From Cyclina sinensis (lineage: Eukaryota; Mollusca; Bivalvia; Venerida; Veneridae): a DNA stretch of 64,000 nucleotides. Below the pieces are notes generated by a model. It had not been told where the DNA came from and ran no database searches. It saw only the letters and a list, made by a program, of their open reading frames with translations. Made by a program: the position numbers and the translations under genes. Position 1 is the first letter of the stretch. Each line of letters starts with the position of its first letter. This document shows positions 10,307-22,164 of the stretch, piece by piece. The stretch spans positions 47,527,134-47,591,133 of the forward strand of contig JAAONU010000001.1 in NCBI GenBank assembly GCA_012932295.1. Reading direction: 5' to 3'.

Positions 10307-11219
10307 AAATTAAAACTTGGAGAAAATGGTAATGCCTAGCAGGTATCCAAGGCAAAGCAGACTGCTGAGAAGATGGAAAGAAAGTACCGAGTATTTACAG
10401 TAGATTTTTATTCAAGGAGAAAGGACTAAATACCTTCTTGATCAGGACACAGAAAAAATGTGCCAAAATCAAAAGCCAGAAAATAAAAAAAGGCTTTTCA
10501 TTTGAAACAAAAAATAAAGACTAGAAGGAACTTCTTTTAGAACATTAAGGCAAAAGAAAAAGTGATACATATTGTTACAACTGTGTTATTAAAATCGCTA
10601 GAATTTAGTTTAGTGTTAGAAGGTCATTATCTTTGGTGCGCAACTTAATACAAAAAATGCTGTGTGGAATCATTATACCCACTAAACAAAGTTTGCTGGG
10701 CATAAAGGAGTTGCAAGGTGGTTGGTCAGGCAACTGTTGCAATTTCATTGTCCAGAGTATCACTTGAAAACTAATGGTTTGAATTCAATGCATTTTCATA
10801 CAGTGGTCAAGCACATTCAGTGATAGCTCTAGTTTAAAATACACTATGAATAAAGTCTGAACTGTCTGAATTATGCCTGGATTGTTCCAATTTTAGGAAA
10901 TTTTCAGCATCTCGGCCATTATTCAGAAAAAAATCTGAATCAAAAGTCTGATTTTTAACTGTGTTGTCAGACATGATTCAGAAATACAATAGAAGGCTGA
11001 TTTTTTTTTCTGAATTTGGAGAACAGACAAAATTTAGCTTTTGCAGTTATAGGATAGCAATATTCTTACACAAACAAACAAAAAATTACATTATCATATT
11101 AGGTGGATCTGATTCAAAACGTTTTTTAAAACTAAATTCAGTAATTGTTTACTAAACAATTATTTCATTGCCATGAACAAGGTTTTAATTTTGTGGATAT
11201 GTAATTTAGAACCATAACA

Positions 11220-11563
11220 CAAGGTTTCAACGTGTCCTATGAAACATGTGTGACCATGGTAATAACAGGACTATGAAACATGATTAATCCTGGTCTTAAG
11301 ATCATGGTCAAACCATGCTTGACCATGGTACTAGGGCGGCAATAAACCATGTGGCCTGTGAAACATGTTTGACCATGGATAATTTTTATGACCTTGGAAC
11401 AAGATGAACCATGGTCGCTAGGGCGGCAATAAACCACGGCATGAAACATGGTTGACCATGGATAAAACATGGTCATTTGGTGGTCAACCATGGTCTGAGA
11501 AACATGTATAACCTTGTTTAAAACCTGGTCAACCATGTTTTGACTGTGTTCATTTCACTGGGG
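11220..11563 (-). repeat. Right subterminal CCATGG motif array
   Basis: About ten CATGG-type motifs lie in 340 bp, many as TGACCATGG or GGTCAACCATG. The phrase CTAGGGCGGCAATAAACCA is present twice (about 11332 and 11411). The palindromic motifs open a 99-codon minus-strand ORF rich in Val-Asp-His that is a repeat artefact, not a gene. Confidence 0.75.
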
Positions 11564-11565
11564 TA

Positions 11566-12699
11566 TCCTTTGATTCCATTTGTTGTTGTCAGTGTCAGAC
11601 ATAATTGGACAACGTAAAACCTTCGGTCTAAAAAGGTCGAGTTAAAAAGCAGCACATGTATGTATTTACTTTTCTACAAAATATTGAGTAAATAACTATT
11701 ATAATAATAGTTTCTTGGAACTATGTTCAAATTCAAACGCATATGTGGAGTGCAGATTGAAATTTGATTCTGAAAGTTAATTTAGTAGATCATGACTTAC
11801 AGACCTGTTGTCTATAGCTTTTTATTCCATTTTGTAACTCCTTTTCGGTAAATACTGAAAGAACGCGATAACTGGCGAAACATATACAAAGCAACTTTAT
11901 CAGAATTTCGGACGTGCGTTATTTGGTGTAAATTTGGTTATGAAAAGTTGAACACTCAAGTTACATTCATATTTCTGACTGTTTTCGTCTGGGGATCGTT
12001 TTATATTTGATTATAGGGTGAAACGGAACTTTGCATTTGACAAAAATTAGAATATATTCTACTTTTCAAAAATGTTTTTTCCTGTGGACACTTTCATACA
12101 AAGACCAATGCATGTTTTGATCGCAATATATAAGTTCGAGCAGTTAAAACATGACCAAATCGCAAAGCCATTTACAATAATGGATATGATTTCAACATAT
12201 GCGTAGAGTTAATTTCTGAAACATATTTTCACTTTCAAAATGTGTAGCGTTATCGTAACTATATCTATTTTTTTCTAAATAATAAGAAAGACAATTTCTT
12301 TATTGTAACTTTTGAAATAGTCATTGTATATCTTCTGGTTAATTATGATATCTTTATATGTTATTTGTAACTGTCATAGTGTTTGTCGATTTGTCTTCTG
12401 ATTCTCTTATCCCCTTCCTCCCTTTCTTCTCCAATTGCATTATTATGTCGTCATTGTTGTTTCATAATTGACCACATTGACTTCATCTTAAAATATTACT
12501 ATTGATTTTAGAAAATGTTGCAGTTGGTTTTATTTTTACCATCCAAACTGGAAGGAATGAACTGTTGTCCGAGGCTGGTTAACATTATTTTAGTTGTTCT
12601 GGCACAAATGTTGTTTTTAGCAAAGTTTTAGAAACAGCTTTGTTATCATAATATAAAACTTGATTTATTGTGTCTGTGACATAAATAAGATTGTTCCTT
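11566..12699. other. No gene seen
   Basis: AT-rich sequence after the right end of the large element. There is a short pyrimidine-rich run near 12405-12430 and nothing else that I can support. Confidence 0.45.
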
Positions 12700-12860
12700 C
12701 TTTTTGCGTTAACATGCAATAGAGATAACAGTGTTGATTATAAAACAGTAGGTAATATCGAGTCTATCGCGTTCCTGAATTTTATACCGTCCGCTGTGGT
12801 TTCTTTAGATAACGCTTTGTGACATTTTATAGTAAACGTCAACAAAATGGTGAACACCAG
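12700..12860 (+). repeat. Dispersed repeat family R1, copy 2
   Basis: It shares AACATGCAATAGA, GATTATAAAACAGTAGGTAAT, TCGCG, GTGGTTTCTTTAGATAA and AACGTCAACAAA-like blocks with copies 1 and 3, in the same order and orientation. Diverged and non-coding. Confidence 0.5.
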
Positions 12861-13817
12861 TCTGTCTGGTGGTAGAAAATGTTGTAACTTATTCACAAAA
12901 GAATTGCTGTTGTGCAAAATGATTTGTTTTATAACAATCACAATAACAGTTTAAGTGTAAAGCACTTTAAGATGTCTTTGCTTTTTATAACAAAGTTATT
13001 GGTCTGATCGCCAAAGTAAATAGATATCCAGCTTCTGGAAGTTCGCACATTTAATAAAAAAAATAAGCATTTAATAACTTATTTGAATAATCACTTCTGC
13101 TTGTGATTAATGAGTCTCTAACATACTTCGATCTGCTTATATAAAAAGGTATTTAGTTCCATTGGATATTAACGTATTTTAACACCGAAATGATAGAATG
13201 TTAAATGTTTAGTGATTTAAAGATTCAAAATTTTCGGTTCAAGCAAGCCTAAAAAATGTATCTCATTAAGATTGGATAAATATTTATAGGAACACGTAAA
13301 AGAATAACTAATTATATAAAGAAATACTGAATAGCTCTCCTAAAAGACAAACGATCACTTTGATTCACAGTTTTGTGATGCACTGATGATGCATAGTGAT
13401 AATATAAATTGAATACAAACAAATGAATAAGAACATCAAAAGATGGGAGTATACCGACCGACAGATGTTCAGTTCCTTTTAATTATTTTTCATCTAGCTT
13501 CCTACTTTCTTATGGTTGAGTTTTGAATTAGAAAACGGTTGTTTCCCTTTCTTTACAGTGATCAGTACCACTAGGCACGTCATATGACGATGGTCGAAAA
13601 TTAAAGAATAAAACGTTAGAAATTTAAATATGTTATCTTTTTTCTGTTTATAACCATTTGATAAGTTATTACCAATTATTTCTTTTTTTAATAAACAAAA
13701 TCTTTAAAATGTTCACATATGTGTATAAAGCTGCCAGCGACCTAAATTTTACCCGTGGTGGCCAGGGCCAAAGATTTCTGTGATGGTTGTGCGAAGGTGA
13801 TAGTTAAAATGTAAATT

Positions 13818-13882
<65 letters not shown>

Positions 13883-14454
13883 AAATATATATAATCAAGG
13901 TAATAAACTGACAACTGACAAACAAAATCATAAGGAATATTTGCTACACAACATAAAATGAAACATGACTTAATAACAGAAAAAACAGACATAAATTCCA
14001 TAGCTTGAGAGTCATTCAGATTTAGTTCTGAACTGTTTAGATATATTTTCGTGTCTATTTAAGTCATTCAGCAACGTTTTATATCAGCTGATAACTAAAA
14101 TACCAGAACAAGATGTTTCTTTTTCTTTTCTTTATAGGATGGAAATACGTAGACATTACTCAAAGAACTAATAACCACACCCATCAACGCCCAATTTAAA
14201 GTAATTCTTCTTATTCTACTCTCGATGACGCTGTGAATATGAATAAAATTAGTTAAGAAAGACGCACTAATTTCATTTTCACGAAATTATGCTGATAACT
14301 GGCATTGAGTACGATGCAGTACTTCCCTGTTTTGTCTTGGTACCATGCAATTGCAATTTGCAATGTTTCATAAATTGTGTTTATCTGGGACAAAGTTTGC
14401 CTGCTTACTTAATGGTGTCTGAGATATTAATGTAGAATTTCCACTATCTATTTT
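12861..14454. other. No gene seen; contains a long TA microsatellite
   Basis: AT-rich DNA with no ORF above 67 codons that looks real. The (TA)n tract is listed separately. Confidence 0.45.
13820..13879. repeat. (TA)n microsatellite
   Basis: About 60 bases of uninterrupted AT dinucleotide, followed by a TTTAAAATATATA edge. Confidence 0.97.
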
Positions 14455-14612
14455 TCAACATGCAACAGAAATATTAATATAAATTATAGAATAATACATA
14501 ATTTCACGCTTGTCGCCCGCCTCAATTTATAAACGTCCTTTATGATTTCTTTAGCTAATGCGCTATTGCATGTAAAGTTAACGTCAATAAATTGAGAAAC
14601 CAGGATTATTTT
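14455..14612 (+). repeat. Dispersed repeat family R1, copy 3
   Basis: AACATGCAACAGAAATATTAAT, AATTTCACGCTTGTCGC, CTTTATGATTTCTTTAG, TTGCATGT and AACGTCAATAAATTG align with copy 1 and copy 2. This is the closest of the three to a plausible consensus. Confidence 0.5.
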
Positions 14613-17600
14613 TTAATAACTCTTGTTTGTTAAGCTTTGTTAATGTCTTATCCTGTGAAAAGAAAAACAGTTATTGTTTTTGAAAAAAAAATGTCCTGAC
14701 TTTACAAATGCGTTTGATGCGTTTATAACAATTTTCAACTGACAACCTCAAAATGTCGCATCTGTACTCTGCCTACAGTTTTTGTTTTATTATTTCCACT
14801 TACGATTGTGAAATTGACAAAGTAAGAAAAAAGTGTTAAAAAGCGTCTTGATACGCTTCCTTTACTATGACTTGTAGTTTAGTTTTGAAAATATTGACTG
14901 ACTGGAAGGAAAAACCTTTTTTGATAAGTGCCAAAGATATATCTGATCATTTTAATTAATTGCATAGAATGACTTGACTTATCATGATCTGAGAAAGAAA
15001 CTCAGCTTACATCACAAGGGCAGACAATCTACGTTTAAGTGATCCATTTAAAAAAATCAAGTGATAACAATATGAAACAACGAGTGAAAGATCTTCCATT
15101 TATGATTATTATTCATCATTTTTGAACAGAGACTGAGACACCTTGCAAAACATGAAGTACGATACAGCTGAGTTAAGTGACAAAAAATCTAAATAAACAA
15201 AGATGTTTCCACAGGTCTAGTATCAACTGAGGATCTCACACTGCTCTCAATGTGTTCAGGAATTCATAGGGAGTTAGACAAATGTCATTACAATGTTGAC
15301 ATGTTATACTGATAAAAATTATTTTACTATTTTCGGACAAATGCCAGCGTAATCTAAAATGTCTACGACGTGCTTAAGTAGGGCATCTTTTCTTTTTATC
15401 GAATCTGCCAGATAGATCTTTGACGTATATTTAACACTGATTTTATCACTGAATTTTTCGTTGCCTTGCCAGTCCCTTCAGGAAAAATCTATAGCAAAAC
15501 AGGAGATTTTAATGGTTTGCATCGGATTAACGTTATACCACTGGTCAGCGAATGTCTGTTCGTTTTTCTTGACATTATTATATGCTTGTAATGTTTATAA
15601 ATATTTCTGGATTTTTTTTTCGAAAATATGATCTGATTGCCAATGCAAGCTTTTTGAATAAGGTCTCTTTTCTTTGCATGTACTTAATAATTATTAATAA
15701 ATATTCTTTTCTACCTTAGTCTAGGGTAGTAGCAAGTAAAACACATAATTACATGGGATGACAGTGGTTTTTAATAGAAATTATTCCTCTGAAGGTCTAG
15801 ACTAGTAATATATATCTAATGAGATGGAGTACAGTGATAGTGTTTTTTTATAATCATTCGAGTAATTAATATCATAACAATATGTGTCTGTAAGTTTCGG
15901 GCATTTCCTAAAGATATACACATCAGATAGGTTTACAATATATGCAGGACATTCCAAAGAAGAAAGTTATTATTGGTAATTTCATATGAATCCAGTACAC
16001 AATATTTAACGTCTGACTCGGATATGTAATATATACTTAAAGACAATAATACTGCATAGTATAATCATGCAGAACCATCTTCAGTAGGATATTATGTCTA
16101 TATGGCTTACATGACAAACTACAATAACAAAACACAGTTATAGATAAAAGTTCTGGCAGAGTAAATAAAAGACAGTCTTCTTTTTTTAATTTTGAATGTC
16201 GTAAAATAATACATTGAATGAATTTGCATAACGAAGGACATATGATGAGTCATTCATGCCGGATTTGAATCAAGCCGTATTTCACTTCAGTCGGACACAA
16301 ATGTCTAAATACAGGTTAACTGATAACTTTTTTTATCAGTTCTTTCACTCAAACTAACAGAGAACTTTTAATACGTATACGTATAAATATGTCTGCAATA
16401 TATAAGAGGAGAGTTATTCTTTTAAGCAATAACACATCTGTTTTATGGATAAAATATGTTGTTTCTTTTATGGTTTCATATACAATATGCCTCTTCTATA
16501 TGAAATGTCCCCGGTGGTGTCAAAAATAGTAAAAATACAGTCATGGTGGAAGAAAATACTTTTAATACAAGCTAAAATAATAAAGAGTAAAAAATGCGAG
16601 AGCTGAAGAACCTACAAGATTAACCGACTTGTTTGCTGTTGTTCTAATGGAAAAAGACACAAACATATGTCTGCATTATTGAGTGCGAAAAAACACGTTA
16701 TATATTTTCAGTTCTGTTCCTTGTTGAACGTCATTCCAATATTCGTAATGATACTGTTGTCATGACTGATAAGAAATAACAAGAACTAAATGACAATTTG
16801 AATGTGATTTACAGGTATTCTTTGTTTGATGAAGGTAATTTCACTTAATATATTAAAAATAATCAAAGCTTGATCAGTCACATGTTATGTTAGATCCTAC
16901 GCACGACAAGTGCTTTTTCATTATTTTTCCCCAGTCATAACGCCAGTGCAAGGTATTGAATACATTTAAGAAGTTACACGTAACGCTAAGCTCTCAGTTA
17001 AGAACAATTTTTTATCCAAAAACTGAATAGAATGATCTTTATAAATGACCTAAGACACGGGAAAACTTCACTTGGACATATATTTTAGGAGGTGACCTTT
17101 TTTCCTATTTTGAACAAATGATATTTCTGGCTTAGTTTCTGCTTCTTGCAAAGAACAGATACGAAATACTACCATTCTGTCGCAAAATTTATATGCCTTA
17201 AAATAACTATTTGACGTCAGATTCTTTGACGTCAGATTCTTACTACTTGTTGACATAAGTTATTATGGTAGGGTTATAGTATTTTACTTTCAACTATTTC
17301 GTTTACCTTCACTGTCTGTACTATACCCTTTCAATGTACCCCACCTTATTAAAAATATGTTATCATTCAACCTTCCAACCCTGCGTTTTATTCAATAAAT
17401 GTCATCAAGAATTGTCTCCAGGAAGACAGCCATGCGAATTGCCATCAAGATGTCTTATACAAAATACACATTTTTTGAAAGGCAATATTCAAGCTATCAG
17501 TTTGTTACTTTAACGTTGATTTTGAAGAGGACGAGAAATTAGTCTATTTTTTGCTGATTTTCAGTTTAGTTTATTTGAATAGAGTCACAAATGACTAAAT

Positions 17601-17639
17601 GTCTTTAATAAATTGTTTCAACACATTTAGCTTTTCGGC
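14613..17639. other. No gene seen over 3 kb
   Basis: AT-rich, apparently unique DNA. All ORFs are short and without motif support. A duplicated CRE-like motif at 17211-17235 is listed separately. Confidence 0.4.
17211..17235. promoter_or_regulatory. Tandem CRE-like motifs
   Basis: TTGACGTCAGATTCT is repeated twice with a 15-base period, placing two perfect TGACGTCA palindromes (the CREB/ATF consensus) 15 bases apart. No transcription unit is recognisable beside it, so function is unproven. Confidence 0.3.
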
Positions 17640-17900
17640 GTAACTGTCTAAATTTTGACATATTTAGGGAATGTTATGAAAGACTGAATATCTGTAATGC
17701 TGCTATTGGTAGATATTCCTATACATTGTACTTAGTCACAAAATGTTATGCACCATTTTTGTGAGACGACAAATAACTTTTTTATTTTTATGTCGAAGCT
17801 TTTGACAGTAGAAAACTTAAGAAAGATTGTATCAAAAATAAACACCATTTCTGATTTGTTTGTCTTCATGCCAGTTTCGATACACGGACAGACTTCTTGC
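17640..17900 (+). repeat. Dispersed repeat family R2, copy 2
   Basis: It shares CGTAACTGT, ATTGGTAGATATTCCTATA, a GCACC...TTTGTGA..GAC stretch and CCAGTTTCGA with the copy at 5.0-5.3 kb. An overlapping 73-codon ORF is not conserved in the other copy. Confidence 0.45.
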
Positions 17901-18980
17901 AATTTGTCAGTATACTATTTGCCTTTTATTAACATATCCGTTATACTTGCCATTTCCAATTCTGGTTGAGAAATCAACTTTAAGATCATGGTAATATCCA
18001 GTGGAAATAATAAAGGATCTGTCTGAGCTATGAATTTAAATGTCAGTATTATAAAAGTTCATTCTTTAAAGTAGTTCGTGCAGGAAAAGAACTCGTAAGC
18101 TAAACGTGGGACTTAATGGAATAACAAATTGTTGAAAAAGAAAATTGGTCCGATATTTCTGAGTGTAGCTTAATTTTTTTGTCAGACAGTGTAGTTAGTA
18201 ATGTCGTGAAGAATCATTCTGTAACTCATTTAGTGAAAGAGTCTAGCCAGAAAACTTCTCAGCACTAAACGGTATTATTCTCTGAATTCAAGTCTACACA
18301 TTGCAGTTTGTCTTCTTTGTTTCTCTTTTGTTTTCTCTACACAGCATCTTAACTAAAACTAATAAATGCCACATGATGAGATTCAAAATAATTATTTATT
18401 GTGATATTAATATAATAATATAGTTATATTAAGTTTATTATACATTAAATGGTCTCGACTGTGGTAAAATAAAAACGTTTGCTAAATTAATGAAAGAATA
18501 GCCTTTACGTCTAAATCAAAGACACGTGACTTAAACTGGTACCAAAGTGATGAAATATTTCTTTCGTAACATTTGTCACTTAAAATAATCCCAAACCACT
18601 CAAGATTCACGGAATTTGATTTTTGTACTCTCTCAGAGATTTGATATATGTCATTTTAACCTTGCTATAGAAATATACAGAGGAGAAATATAAACGAAAG
18701 TTAAACAGACCAATGAAAAACAAGTAGAACTATTCATACAAGAGTATTATCTACGACAAAAATAAAAACCTTTAAAAATCTTAATCAATTTAATAACTTG
18801 ATCAATTCTTCGACAAGAATCAAGGAATCGTTTTTTTGTTTAGTTACGGTCTTGTTTTCCTTCAACTCACAGTTATCTTTATTAGCAGTCCCTCACATTC
18901 CTATTAATGCCCAAATGACAGTGGAATTACGATTTTTGTGGGACGTGCTTAAAGCCAAAAATGTAGTCTCCCATAAATTT
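17901..18980. other. No gene seen
   Basis: AT-rich. The 97-codon ORF that starts at 18798 runs into the SINE and is regarded as chance. Confidence 0.4.
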
Positions 18981-19241
18981 CCAATGACTGCAGACTATAG
19001 GAGGTTCAATCCCCATCAGGGCCGGCAGAATTTCTCCGTTATAATTGATCTCAAACGATGCGTCTATAGGTCATTTGTCCCTCACCTCTGAAGCAAGTGA
19101 GGAAGTAGTCAGTGACTTGCGAAGAAATTTGGTTAGTAAACTGGTTGATACCCAGGAACACTGATTTGGTGGACTTACCTCCGGGATATGACCTTAGCTG
19201 TTAAAACTAGCGTTAAACCCCAGTCAAACCAAACCAAACTG
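18981..19241 (+). mobile_element. tRNA-derived SINE with CAAACCAAACC tail
   Basis: A tRNA-like promoter remnant with the box-B motif AGGTTCAATCCCC near 19002-19014 is followed by a body containing CCTCCGGGATATGACC. The 3' end is GTTAAACCCCAGTCAAACC running into CAAACCAAAC repeats, a tail familiar from molluscan SINEs. The upstream A box is weak. No flanking duplication was identified. Confidence 0.6.
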
Positions 19242-20445
19242 TAGGAAGACGGGCGGAAAGGAGAGGGGGAGGGGGACTTAAGTCTCACATATTGCATATT
19301 AATTACACAAAGGCATAATATGCCGTGGGGAATCACCGAATACAATTTACGGTAAAATATTTTTCTGCTAATCAGTTTGCAACACATTGTTCAACAATTT
19401 ATCATGAAATATGCTTAAAAAGACAGACCCGACAGCCTCTAAATGACACCATTTACTAAGTAACAAAGGAAGCAAACCCAAAGAAACAAAAGCAATAGTC
19501 GTTTGACCACGTGTGCTTAGAGTGTTGCATGAAGCGAAATTACTTCCTGAATTACAGACTCAATCATCCCCTGTTGTTTGTGGTTGATTCATGGGTGGTG
19601 TCTGGCGATAATTTGTGCTTAAAATATGTTTTGCATCTGAATTTGTGCAAAAATATCGCAAACTAGATATTGCTGCATTTCTCGATTTACGTCATGTTTA
19701 TAAGAAAAGTCATCTCGAAGAAAAAAAAATCATGTGTTTGCATGGATAAGTATAGACACCTACCATACGTGATCTCAAATATAACCATTGAGACCTGACA
19801 TTGCTCTATCTATGCTGTTCCGTGTAAGCCTTTATATTGTAACATTAGAAATTCTTATTTTAACTACGTTTGAACATGATTTTTAGTTAAATGTAATTAT
19901 TGTTTTTTTGACTGCTGTTGATTTTAAATGATATGATTAATGGAAATGTTACGTAAATTAAAAACAAAATATTTAAGAATCCCACTAAAATAATTTCATT
20001 GATTATTATTATGTACATACTGGAATGTGTTTTTTAAAAAAAAACTATTTGATAGCACAATGCTGAAAGCATTGAAGGCATTTTATAGATAAACATCATT
20101 GTATTGTAACAAAAATAGCGTTTTGTCCCTGGCATATATTGTGAATGGTGCAAAAGAATAGGTACATGTCAATAAATTGAATAAATATACACATATACCA
20201 CATCATCCCTGAATACAGTTGTAGCTAAAATTATTAGTTGTAGTAAAACGTGCAACCAATTATAAAGAGAAATAACATGACGTCATAAAACGTAGCTCTT
20301 TCAAATATAATGGATGTAAATATATACCCTGTGATGAATATGGTTTCAGAATTGGATTTCAACCTAAACGTGAACATTTCTCGTGTTTCTGTAACTCTAA
20401 GTATGGTCTTTCGGCTTTTTAGCCCGGTTATATTACTGAGATTAT
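19242..20445. other. No gene seen
   Basis: AT-rich, apart from a short purine-rich run (GGAGAGGGGGAGGGGGA) near 19259-19275. No supportable ORF. Confidence 0.4.
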
Positions 20446-21460
20446 TATGCCGCCCTTCGAAGAAGTGGGGGTATATTGCTTTGGACATGTCGGTCGGTCA
20501 GTCCGTCCGTCCGTACACCAGACCTTGTCCGATCAATAACTGGAGTACCATTTGGCCTACAGCTTTCTAACTTTATAGGTCGGTTGCTCTTATTAGGTAG
20601 AAGACTCCTATTGTTTTCAAAATCAGTAGGTGAAAGGTCAATGTCACTGTCACCTTGAATCTTAAAACCATGTCTGCTCCAGTACTATTTGGCCCGCAGC
20701 CTTCAAACTTCATAGGGTGGTTGCTCTTACTAAGTAAAAGACTTGTTTTGTTTTGGAGATCAGTAGGTGAAGGATCAAGGTCACTGTCACCTTGAATTTG
20801 GTAACCATGTCCCCTCAATAAATCGGGTACCATTTGTCTCACAACCTTCAAACTTCATAGGATGGTTGCCATTATTCAGTGAAAGATGCCTATTGTTCTT
20901 GGGGTCAGTAGGTCAAGGTCACGATCACTTTTAATAAATAACAAGAAAACGCTTTAGCTCAGTCCTCAGATTTGGTGGGGAGGTTAGTCATGACCGATAG
21001 ATTACTCCTTTTGATTTTGAGGTCCACGGTTAAGGTCACTGTCACTTTAAATAAGGAAAGCTTGTCCGACAATTAAATATAGAATGCTTCGGAATACTGT
21101 CCTCAGATTTGGTGGGGAGGTAAGTCATGACCTGTAGACGACTTCTTTTGATTTTAAGGTCAATCTGATCAATAACTAATGAAAGCCTTTGCATACAATC
21201 ATCGGATTTAGTGGGGAGGTTAGTCATGACCGGTAGATAACCCCTATCAATTTTGAGGTCAGTAGGTCAAGGTCATAGTGACCTTCACCACAAAAGCTGG
21301 TCTACAGTCTTCAAATTTGGTTGTGTGGTTGGTCATGCCCTGTAGATGACCCAGAATGATTTGAAGTCAGTACGTAAAGGTCAATGTCTTATTTAGAAGT
21401 TTATGTAACATGACTAATTGGTTGCCATTGGGGGAATACATGTTTTACAAACATTTCTTG
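20446..21460 (+). mobile_element. Helentron-like non-autonomous element B
   Basis: It opens TATGCCGCCCTTCGAAGAAG then TGGGGG, a foldback start, followed by CCGTCCGTCCGT. The body holds at least three ~140-bp tandem units (from about 20548, 20687, 20829), each with TTCAAACTTCATAGG and GTCAGTAGGTCAAGGTCA-like text, then shorter related units with TTTGGTGGGGAGGTTAGTCA. It ends in a hairpin (ATGTTT, loop TAC, AAACAT) and TTCTTGTTT, as in element A. All ORFs within are repeat-derived. Confidence 0.65.
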
Positions 21461-22164
21461 TTTGGAAAGATATAAAAATTATTTGGAAAAATATTTGATA
21501 ATAAATATTGAAGCGACATTCTGAGCATTTTAACAGGTTAACTTTGTTCTGTATATAATCAGGTGTAAATTGTGTTATGTTTTTAGTTGTGTTGTAGACC
21601 TAAACGTTTTCATGCGACATTTATCTGTGCAAAATCTATTATTTTATTGTTATATACTTACAAGTGCGATGCAAAAGTCCAAAATGTGCTATTCAAGTAT
21701 CTTAGATATGAAAAATCAGAAATACGTAATGGTAATAAAATAGAATGTGAAAAACTCTTTAAACGGTTTTACAGAAAGACAAAAAACGTTATTAACAAGA
21801 ATAGGTTCTCCATAAACAGCCGCCAACAGCACATAATGAAGGTTAGAGTGAATATAATTATGTCTGGCAGGTTCCTAATCTATGTGTGTGTGCAGTGAAA
21901 TATGCTGCACAAATCCTCTGTGATAACTGTATACAATTGTCAGCGAAAGTAAAAAATACATAGACGTATTCACTCAGATAAATGCTTTGTGCAATTATTC
22001 ACCATCATTCGTGTGAAAATCTTGGACCTTTGTTGGTTTTGGCTTTTATTTTATTTGTTATAAATGCAAAGGTATTTTTACATCTGATATCCATAGCAGA
22101 AAAGTTTGATTTTTTTCCCACGAAACGAGGTACATTATTTGTTTCATTCAGGCTGCTACAATTA
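21461..22164. other. No gene identified; one 103-codon ORF
   Basis: A forward ORF (21587-21898) beginning MCCRPKRFHATFIC is open for 103 codons. Its composition (Lys/Asn/Ile rich) follows the AT-rich background and I see no domain. Several ORFs of this length are expected by chance in 64 kb. Confidence 0.3.

Larger units (their letters stand above)
6117..11563 (+). mobile_element. Putative 5.4 kb TIR element with CCATGG-rich subterminal arrays
   Basis: The left end CCCCTGTGAAATAAA and the right end, read inward on the opposite strand, CCCCAGTGAAATGAA form imperfect terminal inverted repeats (about 14 of the first 19 bases), each flanked by TA. More telling, both ends are packed with CCATGG, CATGGTCAAC and ACCATGA/T motifs (about nine copies in the first 480 bp and ten in the last 340 bp) that are almost absent from the rest of the window. 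TCAGA/TCTGA motifs are also enriched just inside both ends (6640-6730, 10830-11030). Clusters of subterminal motifs are characteristic of transposase-binding regions. The interior carries promoter-like motifs and exon-like ORFs. I cannot assign a superfamily. The alternative is two independent copies of a repeat in opposite positions. Confidence 0.5.

Noticed and set aside
11237..11536. 99-codon minus-strand ORF rich in Val, Asp and His
   Set aside because: It is kept open only by the repeated CCATGG/GGTCAACC motifs of the subterminal array; the protein text is the motif translated.
20310..20851. Several 60-92 codon ORFs on both strands around 20.3-20.85 kb
   Set aside because: They are frames through the CCGTCCGTC repeat and tandem units of Helentron-like element B.
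21587..21898. 103-codon forward ORF
   Set aside because: At this base composition about five ORFs over 100 codons are expected by chance in 64 kb, and no motif or splice context supports it.
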